19,208 bases of DNA from Verrucomicrobiota bacterium (GTDB taxonomy: Bacteria; Verrucomicrobiota; Verrucomicrobiia; Opitutales; Opitutaceae), in assembly GCA_023457035.1 (NCBI GenBank), contig JAEWNN010000195.1, forward strand, positions 1 to 19,208. Direction: 5' to 3'. The translations under genes and the position numbers were made by a program. Every line of letters begins with the position of its first letter. Position 1 is the first letter of the stretch. Of this stretch, positions 13,704-19,208 are shown piece by piece. The notes below the pieces were generated by a model, which did not search any database, was not told the DNA's origin, and worked only from the letters and a program-made list of their open reading frames with translations.

Positions 13704-15293
13704 ATGAAGAACGTCCTGCAATCGCTCCTCGCCCTCTGGGGGCATCTCGGCGCCAACCAGCGCGTGTCGCTCGTCATCGCTGCGATGGTCGTTGTCGCCG
13801 GTCTGGCCGCACTCGTGAGTTGGTCGCGCCGGCCCGACTACCAGCTGCTCTACGGTCGCCTGGGCGACAAGGATGCCGCCGCGGTCATCAGCTATCTGCA
13901 GACCAGCAACATCCCGTACCGCGCCGAGGCCGGCGGCTCCACCGTCTTCGTGCCCGCCGAGCAGGTGCACCGCCTGCGCATGGATCTCGCCGGCAAGGGC
14001 CTGCCGAGCGGCGAGGGCGTCGGCTTCGAGATTTTCGACAAGGGCAACTTCGGCGTGTCCGACTTCGTCCAGCGCACCAACTACGCCCGGGCCCTCCAGG
14101 GCGAACTCGCCCGCACCATCGGCCAGCTCGAGGGCGTGCGGGGCGCCCGCGTGCTCATCGTCCAGCCCGAGAACCGCCTGCTGCTCGTCGACCAGTCGAT
14201 CAAACCCAGCGCCTCCGTCTTCATCGATCTGGGCGGCGGCCGGATCTCCTCCGAGCAGGTCAACGCCATCCGCCATCTCGTCTCCAACTCCGTCCAGGGC
14301 CTGCTGCCCGACGCGGTCGCCGTGGTCGACAACCGCGGCCGCGTCCTCTCCGAGGAGCTCAAGACCGACCCGCTGCTCACCACCGCGTCCAGCCAGATCA
14401 AGTACCGGCAGAGCGTGGAGGATTATTTCGCGCGCAAGGTCGAGACGATGCTCGCCGCGGCCGTGGGCGCCGGCAACGCCGTCGTGCGCGTCTCCGCCGA
14501 GGTCGACACCGACGCGACCACCATCGCCGAGGAGAAGTACGATCCGGAGGGCCAGGTCGTGCGTTCGCAGACCTCCACCGAGGACACCAGCGCCACCGCC
14601 GAGGGGGCGGGCGGGGGTGGGGCGGTCGGCACCGCCGCGAACGTCCCGGGCGAGGCCGCCGCGGCCGCGGGAGCCGGTGCCGCCGGCACGGCGCAGACCC
14701 GCACCGAGCAGAACCGCAAGAACCGCACGACCAGCTACGAGATCAACACCACGCGCACCTCGATCACGCGCAACCCCGGTACCGTGCGATCCATCACCGC
14801 CGCCGTTTTCCTCAACCAGCGCGTGGGCGGCACCCCCGAGGCGCCGCAACCCCAGCCCCGCACGCCCGAGGAGCTCAACACCCTGCGCCAGCTCGTCGTC
14901 AACGCCCTCGGGGTGAAGCTCGCCGCCGGCCAGGCGCCGGAGAGCGTGGTGGCGTTGCAGGAGATCGCCTTCCCCGCCGAACCGCTGGTCGCCCAGGCCG
15001 AGCAGATCCGGCAGCAGAACAAGCTGCAGCCCTACATCGACATGGCCGTGCGCTTCCTGCCGATCGTCGCCGCCGGCGCCCTGATGCTGTATTTCCTCCG
15101 CCGCCTCGGCCGCGAGAAGCCCGAAGCGGTCCCGGTCGAACTGCTTCGCGAGCTGCCGTCGACCGAGCCGCGCACCCTCACCGGCGCTCCCGGCACCGTC
15201 ACCCCCGAACTGATCAACGAGCTGATCCGGCAGAAGCCGACCAACGTCGGCACCGCCCTGCGCGACTGGGTCGCGATCAACAAACAATCCTGA
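13704..15293 (+). CDS. fliF: Flagellar MS-ring protein FliF
   Basis: FliF oligomerises in the inner membrane to form the MS ring, the platform for rotor and export gate. The 529 residues have a first membrane span (21-40, VSLVIAAMVVVAGLAALVSW) and the periplasmic ring-building motifs (YQLLYGRLGDKDAA; GVGFEIFDKGNFGVSDFVQRTNY, given here only as the region 105-127; RGARVLIVQPE). A second span lies at about 447-465. The cytoplasmic tail ends in NELIRQKPTNVGTALRDWV, the segment that binds FliG. Residues ~298-335 are a low-complexity Gly/Ala insert in the periplasmic collar region, a place where FliF proteins vary. The ATG follows a C-rich leader without Shine-Dalgarno motif. fliG begins three bases after the stop. 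Confidence 0.97.
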   Translation: MKNVLQSLLALWGHLGANQRVSLVIAAMVVVAGLAALVSWSRRPDYQLLYGRLGDKDAAAVISYLQTSNIPYRAEAGGSTVFVPAEQVHRLRMDLAGKGLPSGEGVGFEIFDKGNFGVSDFVQRTNYARALQGELARTIGQLEGVRGARVLIVQPENRLLLVDQSIKPSASVFIDLGGGRISSEQVNAIRHLVSNSVQGLLPDAVAVVDNRGRVLSEELKTDPLLTTASSQIKYRQSVEDYFARKVETMLAAAVGAGNAVVRVSAEVDTDATTIAEEKYDPEGQVVRSQTSTEDTSATAEGAGGGGAVGTAANVPGEAAAAAGAGAAGTAQTRTEQNRKNRTTSYEINTTRTSITRNPGTVRSITAAVFLNQRVGGTPEAPQPQPRTPEELNTLRQLVVNALGVKLAAGQAPESVVALQEIAFPAEPLVAQAEQIRQQNKLQPYIDMAVRFLPIVAAGALMLYFLRRLGREKPEAVPVELLRELPSTEPRTLTGAPGTVTPELINELIRQKPTNVGTALRDWVAINKQS

Positions 15294-15296
15294 GCC

Positions 15297-16355
15297 ATGG
15301 CCGCTTCCGTCTCCAGTTCCGATGCCGCCGCCGGCGCGCTCCCCGCGCAGGACTACGAGAAGTTCTCCCGCGCCAAGAAACTGGCCATCTTTCTGGTGAC
15401 CATCGGTCCCGAGTCGGCCGCCGAACTCATGAAGAACTTCGACGACAACACCGTCGAGGCCGTCACCAAGGAGATGACGCAGCTCGGTCTCATCCCGGTC
15501 GAGCACCAGCGCGCCGCGATCGACGAGTTCAGCAGCGTCATCCTCGAGAGCACCAAGGGCGTGCTCGGCGGCAGCCCGTACGCGCAGCGCACGCTCGAGC
15601 TCGCCAAGGGCGACTTCAAGGCGGCCTCGATCATGGGACGCGTCGGCCCGAGCGGCACCTCCATCGACGTCATCAAGGACATCGCCGAGATGGAGGGCCG
15701 GCAGATCTGCAACCTCATCAAGAGCGAGCAGCCGCAGACGATCGCCTTCGTGCTCTCGTACCTCGAGACGCCGAAGGCGGCCGAGATCCTCACCATGCTC
15801 AGCCCCGAGATGCGCGAGGAGGTCGTCGAGCGCCTCGGCACGATCGAGAGCACCTCGCTCGAGCTGGTCGGCAAGGTCGTGCGCAGCCTCGGCAAACACT
15901 TCGACGTGAAGGCGCGGCCCACCTTCCACCGCAGCGGCGGCGTGCGCAGCGTGGCCGAGGTGCTCAACGCCCTCGACAAGGATGTATCCAAGACCCTGCT
16001 TGCCAAGATCGAGGAGCGCAACGCGACCCTCGGGGCGGCCGTGCGCAAGAAGATGTTCGGCTTCGAGGACCTCAACCGCCTCAGCCTGCAGGACCTGCAG
16101 CGCGTCATGCGCGAGGTCGACTCCTCGAACCTCGCCGTCTCGATGAAGTCGGCCAGCGAGGGCCTGCGCACCAAGATCTACGGCGCCATCTCCAAGCGCG
16201 CTGCCGAGAGCCTCAAGGAGGAGATCTCGATGCTCGGGCCGGTGCGCCTGCGCGATGTCGAGCAGGCGCAGGACGCCATCATCCAGGTGGTCCGCCGCCT
16301 CGAGGAGGAGGGCGAGATCTCCCTCGAAGCCCAGGAATCCAATGTCGTTGTCTAA
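15297..16355 (+). CDS. fliG: Flagellar motor switch protein FliG
   Basis: FliG forms the rotor track that meets the stator and sets torque and direction. The 352 residues contain the N-terminal FliF-binding domain (KLAIFLVTIGPESAAELMK, 28-46), the middle domain with EQPQTIAFVLSYL (144-156), and the C-terminal torque domain. The charged residues that matter in E. coli all have counterparts: Lys284 (for K264), Arg301 (R281), Glu308-Glu309 (D288-D289, acidic in both) and Arg317 (R297) in GPVRLRDVE. The motor should therefore be fully functional. The type of coupling ion is not shown by this gene. The start lies three bases after the fliF stop, and the 3' end overlaps fliH by 14 bases. Confidence 0.97.
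   Translation: MAASVSSSDAAAGALPAQDYEKFSRAKKLAIFLVTIGPESAAELMKNFDDNTVEAVTKEMTQLGLIPVEHQRAAIDEFSSVILESTKGVLGGSPYAQRTLELAKGDFKAASIMGRVGPSGTSIDVIKDIAEMEGRQICNLIKSEQPQTIAFVLSYLETPKAAEILTMLSPEMREEVVERLGTIESTSLELVGKVVRSLGKHFDVKARPTFHRSGGVRSVAEVLNALDKDVSKTLLAKIEERNATLGAAVRKKMFGFEDLNRLSLQDLQRVMREVDSSNLAVSMKSASEGLRTKIYGAISKRAAESLKEEISMLGPVRLRDVEQAQDAIIQVVRRLEEEGEISLEAQESNVVV
16333..16336 (+). promoter_or_regulatory. Shine-Dalgarno motif for fliH inside fliG
   Basis: AGGA lies five bases before the fliH ATG at 16342, inside the fliG coding sequence. It decides the fliH start against the longer open frame that begins at 16255. It is one of the few well-placed Shine-Dalgarno motifs in the window. Confidence 0.6.
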
Positions 16356-16926
16356 ACTCATCGTCTTCGATCGTCCCCTCCAGGGCGCCACCGCCGTGGT
16401 GCGGGCCCGCGCCCGCACCCTCACCGAGGCGGAGCTGGCCGAGCTGCGCGAACAGGCGCGCCGTGAAGGAGCCGAGGATACGCGGCGCTTCGCCGACTCG
16501 CAGATGGTCGAGATGCGCTCCGAGGTGCAGCAGCTCAACGAGAGCCTTTTCGAGGCGCTCCGGCAGGCGGAGACCCGCCTGACCGAGCAGGTGCGCGCCG
16601 CGCTGCCGGGCCTCGCCGTCGAGATCGGCCGCCGCCTGCTCGCCGGCTGGGAGCCGCCCATCGAGGTGGTGGCCAAGGTCTGCCGCGAGGCGCTCGACGA
16701 ACTCTTCCCCGAAACCACCGGCCTCGAACTCGTGCTGTCCGCGCGCGATGCCGAGCTGCTCGAGAAGCTCAACCCCGGCTGGTTGCGCGAATTCCCCGGC
16801 CTGAAGATCGTCGTCGATCCCAACCTCCACGCGGGCGACTGCCTCGTGCGCAGCCGGTTCGGGGTGGTCGACGCGCGCGGCGCCACCCGCCTCAACTCGC
16901 TCCAGGACAGCCTCGCCCACGCCTGA
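16342..16926 (+). CDS. fliH: Flagellar export ATPase regulator FliH
   Basis: FliH is the peripheral stalk-like partner of the export ATPase FliI; it restrains its activity and delivers it to the export gate. The 194-residue protein has an Ala/Glu/Arg-rich helical N-terminal half (about 30-95), typical for the family, and a C-terminal domain. The latter contains LAVEIGRRLLAG, VVAKVCREALDEL and the family-typical ending IVVDPNLHAGDCLVRSRFG (155-173), related to the E subunit of V-type ATPases. The start is the ATG before SLSKLIVFDRP, supported by AGGA five bases upstream; it overlaps the end of fliG by 14 bases. Sequence conservation of FliH is generally low, so the operon position between fliG and fliI strengthens the call. 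Confidence 0.92.
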   Translation: MSLSKLIVFDRPLQGATAVVRARARTLTEAELAELREQARREGAEDTRRFADSQMVEMRSEVQQLNESLFEALRQAETRLTEQVRAALPGLAVEIGRRLLAGWEPPIEVVAKVCREALDELFPETTGLELVLSARDAELLEKLNPGWLREFPGLKIVVDPNLHAGDCLVRSRFGVVDARGATRLNSLQDSLAHA

Positions 16927-16929
16927 ACC

Positions 16930-18246
16930 GTGACCACCAACCTCGATCCTTTCGTCCAGGACCTCGCCGCCCGCATCCAGCGCACGGCGCCGGTCGAACG
17001 CGCCGGCCGCGTCACCGGTGTCGCGGGGCTCATCGTCGAGGCCGACGGACCCAACGTGGGGTTGGGCGACATCTGTGTGATCAAGTCCGAACGCGACGGC
17101 TCGGCCCTCCAGGCCGAGGTGGTCGGCTTCCGGCACCACACCGTTCTGCTCATGCCGCTTGGCGACATGGAGGGGTTGCACGCCGGCTGCAAGGTCGTCG
17201 CCGGCGAGCGGCCGATGCTGCCCGAACCCGGGGAGAACCTCCTCGGCCGCGTGCTCGACGGGCTGGGACGGCCGATCGACGGCGGTCGTTTCCTACCGGC
17301 GGTCGTCCCGACGACTTCCACCCGCCCCAACGCCTTGCGGCGCGAACGCATCAAGGACGCAATCCCCACGGGAATCCGAGCGGTGGACACCTTTATCCCG
17401 CTCGGGCGCGGCCAGCGCGTGGGCCTCTTCGCCGGCTCCGGTGTGGGCAAGTCCACCTTGCTCGGCATGATGGCGCGCGGCGTGCAGGCCGACATCGTCG
17501 TGGTCGGGCTGATCGGCGAACGCGGTCGCGAGGTGCGCGAGTTTCTGGAGAAGGATCTCGGCGAGGAGGGGTTGAAGCGCAGCGTCGTGGTCGTCGCCAC
17601 CTCCGACCAGCCGGCGCCGCTGCGCGTGCGCAGCGCCTTCACCGCCACGGCGGTGGCCGAGGCGTACCGCGCGCAGGGCAAGAGCGTGCTGCTGCTGCTC
17701 GATTCGGTCACCCGCTTCGCGATGGCCCAGCGCGAGATCGGTCTGGCCGTGGGCGAGCCGCCCGCCACGCGCGGCTACACGCCGTCGGTCTTTTCGCTGC
17801 TCCCGCGACTGCTCGAGCGCGCGGGCACCAGCGAGCAGGGGGCGATCACCGCGTTGTACACGGTGCTCGTCGAGGGCGACGACATGAACGAGCCGATCGC
17901 CGACGCCGTGCGCGGCATCCTCGACGGCCACATCGTGCTCTCCCGGGCGCTGGCGAACTCGAACCACTATCCGGCGATCGACGTGCTCGACAGCGTCTCG
18001 CGCCTCAGCCGCGACATCTGCACGCGGCCCGAGCTCGACACCGTGGCGAAGGCCCGCGAGGCGCTCGCGGTGTACCGGCGCAACGAGGATCTCATCACCA
18101 TCGGGGCGTACCCGAAAAATTCCAACCCGGTCGTGGATCGCGCCATCGAGCTGCGCGAGCCGCTGACGAAGTTCCTGCGCCAGGGCGTCGAGGAGTTCGC
18201 CGCGCGCAGCGACGCCTACACCGCGCTCAAGCGCATTGTCGGATGA
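16930..18246 (+). CDS. fliI: Flagellum-specific ATP synthase FliI (export ATPase)
   Basis: FliI is the hexameric ATPase of the flagellar type III secretion apparatus; it helps unfold and load export substrates. The 438 residues match the F1-beta-like family. They include GSGVGKS (169-175, Walker A), Glu197 in IGERGREVREF (catalytic glutamate), LLLLDSVTRFAMAQREI (254-270, Walker B Asp258), the type III ATPase signature GEPPATRGYTPSVF (275-288) and SVSRLSRDI (355-363) in the arginine-finger region. The start is GTG at 16930, three bases after the fliH stop; no closer ATG is available and the N terminus fits the family. The last four bases overlap fliJ (ATGA), indicating coupled translation of the FliHIJ complex. 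Confidence 0.97.
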   Translation: MTTNLDPFVQDLAARIQRTAPVERAGRVTGVAGLIVEADGPNVGLGDICVIKSERDGSALQAEVVGFRHHTVLLMPLGDMEGLHAGCKVVAGERPMLPEPGENLLGRVLDGLGRPIDGGRFLPAVVPTTSTRPNALRRERIKDAIPTGIRAVDTFIPLGRGQRVGLFAGSGVGKSTLLGMMARGVQADIVVVGLIGERGREVREFLEKDLGEEGLKRSVVVVATSDQPAPLRVRSAFTATAVAEAYRAQGKSVLLLLDSVTRFAMAQREIGLAVGEPPATRGYTPSVFSLLPRLLERAGTSEQGAITALYTVLVEGDDMNEPIADAVRGILDGHIVLSRALANSNHYPAIDVLDSVSRLSRDICTRPELDTVAKAREALAVYRRNEDLITIGAYPKNSNPVVDRAIELREPLTKFLRQGVEEFAARSDAYTALKRIVG

Positions 18247-18689
18247 AGAAGTTCCGCTTCACCCTCGAGCCGGTCGCCACGCTGCGCAATCTCCAGGAGA
18301 TGCGCGCCAGCGAGGTGTTCTCCCGCGCCAATCGTCGGGTGGGGGAGTGCGACGAGGCGCTGGCGCACCGGCGGCTGCGCGTCGCGCAGTTCGTCGAGTC
18401 GCTCCTCGTGCGGCGGGCCGCCGGTCTGCCGGGCTCGATGCAGGTCTCGTTCATGCAGGCCTACCGTGCCGAACTCGAGGAGGAGCGGCGGGCGGCCGAC
18501 GCGCTGGAGAAGGCGCGGAGCGAGCAGGAGGCCGCGCGCAAGCGCTGGATCGAGGCCCACCTCCAAGTTCGCCTCGTCGACAAGCTGCGCGGCCGTGCCC
18601 GCGAGCGTTTCCAGACCGAACTCTTCCGTTTCGAACAACGCCAACTCGACGACCGGCTGCCGCGCGGCGGTCTCCTTCCGGAGTCATGA
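18243..18689 (+). CDS. fliJ: Flagellar export chaperone/stalk protein FliJ
   Basis: FliJ is a small coiled-coil protein that inserts into the FliI hexamer like the gamma subunit of F1-ATPase and links it to the gate protein FlhA. The 148 residues begin with the family's typical FRFTLEPVATLRNLQE (4-19) and continue as an almost uninterrupted charged helix rich in Arg, Glu and Ala (20-140), the expected antiparallel coiled coil. The start overlaps the fliI stop (ATGA) and the stop overlaps the next gene in the same way, so three genes are chained by translational coupling. Confidence 0.93.
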   Translation: MKKFRFTLEPVATLRNLQEMRASEVFSRANRRVGECDEALAHRRLRVAQFVESLLVRRAAGLPGSMQVSFMQAYRAELEEERRAADALEKARSEQEAARKRWIEAHLQVRLVDKLRGRARERFQTELFRFEQRQLDDRLPRGGLLPES

Positions 18690-19208
18690 ACATCCTGACC
18701 AAACCATGGTTCGCCGCGGTGCTGATCGTGCTCCTTCAGCCGGCCGTGAGCGTGTTTCTCGTGAACCAGAGCGCCCCGGCGATCATCGCGGCCATCGCCG
18801 CGCGCGCCGGCGGTGCCGGTGCCCCCGAAGTCCTGCGCCCGCGGGAGACGCGCCCGCCCTGGGATATGTGGACGCCGGAGCTCGAGAAGCTCGCGAAGGA
18901 GTTGCGCACCCAGCGCGACAGCCTGCGCAACCGTGAACAAGCGGTCGTGCAGCGCGAGACCAGACTGGCGGCCGAGGTCGCCGAGCTGGCCCGCACCCGC
19001 AAGGAGATCGAGGCCCAGCGTGCCGAGATCAGCCAGATGCTCACCGCCGTCGGGGTCGACGAACTGAAGAATCTCAGGAGCCTGGCGCAGACCTACTCCA
19101 ACCTGACGCCGAAGGCCGCGGTCGCGATCTTCGCGGAGATGGACGATGCGACCGTCGTGAAGGTCCTGTCCCTGATGAAAGCCGACGCCGTCGGCCCGAT
19201 CTTCGAAG
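18686..19208 (+). CDS. MotE-like protein with MgtE-N-type domain (cut by the window end)
   Basis: An open frame runs from the ATG at 18686 to the window edge, 174 residues with no stop. Residues 8-27 (WFAAVLIVLLQPAVSVFLVN) form one membrane anchor or signal-anchor. A short Ala/Gly/Pro segment follows, then a charged coiled coil (64-120). From about 135 the sequence TYSNLTPKAAVAIFAEMDD and VVKVLSLMKADAVGPIF resembles the helical repeats of the MgtE intracellular N domain. This order is that of MotE, a chaperone-like partner of the stator protein MotC, and related flagellar proteins found after fliJ in many bacteria. The overlap with the fliJ stop (ATGA) makes it part of the flagellar operon. 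The family call rests on architecture and position; a symbol is not given because the protein is incomplete. Confidence 0.75.
   Translation, partial: MNILTKPWFAAVLIVLLQPAVSVFLVNQSAPAIIAAIAARAGGAGAPEVLRPRETRPPWDMWTPELEKLAKELRTQRDSLRNREQAVVQRETRLAAEVAELARTRKEIEAQRAEISQMLTAVGVDELKNLRSLAQTYSNLTPKAAVAIFAEMDDATVVKVLSLMKADAVGPIFE

Noticed and set aside
13533..17768. 1411-residue open frame on the minus strand, antisense to fliF-fliI
   Set aside because: It lies opposite five well-conserved flagellar genes, and its translation is low-complexity Arg/Ser/Asp/Gly-rich sequence with no recognisable domain. Long antisense frames are expected at this GC content.

Overview
The window is high-GC bacterial chromosome from a Gram-negative, motile organism. 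The evidence is an apolipoprotein N-acyltransferase (outer-membrane lipoproteins), non-mevalonate isoprenoid enzymes, a PTS enzyme I, chemotaxis adaptation enzymes and a flagellar basal-body/export operon. Composition, gene style and scarcity of Shine-Dalgarno motifs recall Verrucomicrobiota of the Opitutaceae type. That placement is an impression, not something the sequence proves. No tRNA, rRNA, CRISPR array, transposase or phage gene was seen, and no gene-free stretch exceeds about 230 bases.

Left part (1-6566), housekeeping. The minus strand carries a 5'-terminal piece of a membrane-anchored Pro/Ala-rich protein (1-430), then ispD (602-1330) and pyrF (1335-2027), which form a tight pair transcribed leftwards. 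Divergent from pyrF, the plus strand carries ispE (2075-2977), ptsI (3071-4843) and lnt (about 4944-6566). Two enzymes of the MEP isoprenoid pathway (IspD and IspE) thus flank the pyrimidine gene pyrF. A 231-bp convergent spacer with two hairpins separates lnt from the next block.

Middle part (6798-12222), signalling on the minus strand. From upstream to downstream the genes are cheR, cheB, a PAS-type hybrid-like histidine kinase and a response regulator with an HD-GYP-like output domain. Kinase and regulator overlap by four bases (ATGA) and surely form one two-component system. Both proteins carry a degenerate domain. The kinase ends in a receiver-like domain without the phospho-acceptor Asp. 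The regulator has an HD-GYP domain in which the HD histidine and two distal Asp positions are replaced while the HHE/DGxGYP motif is kept. This pair is the most interesting item in the window.

Right part (12448 to the end), the flagellar operon on the plus strand: flgB-flgC-fliE-fliF-fliG-fliH-fliI-fliJ and a truncated motE-like gene. Together these encode the proximal rod, the rod/MS-ring adaptor, the MS ring, the rotor switch FliG and the export ATPase complex FliHIJ. A near-consensus sigma-54 promoter (12418-12434) sits directly before flgB, so close that the predicted transcript would start only about three bases before the ATG. cheR and flgB are divergent and share this 225-bp control region.

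Across the window the plus strand is G-rich on the left whatever the gene orientation, and C-rich in the flagellar operon. A strand-composition switch therefore lies near 12.2-12.5 kb.
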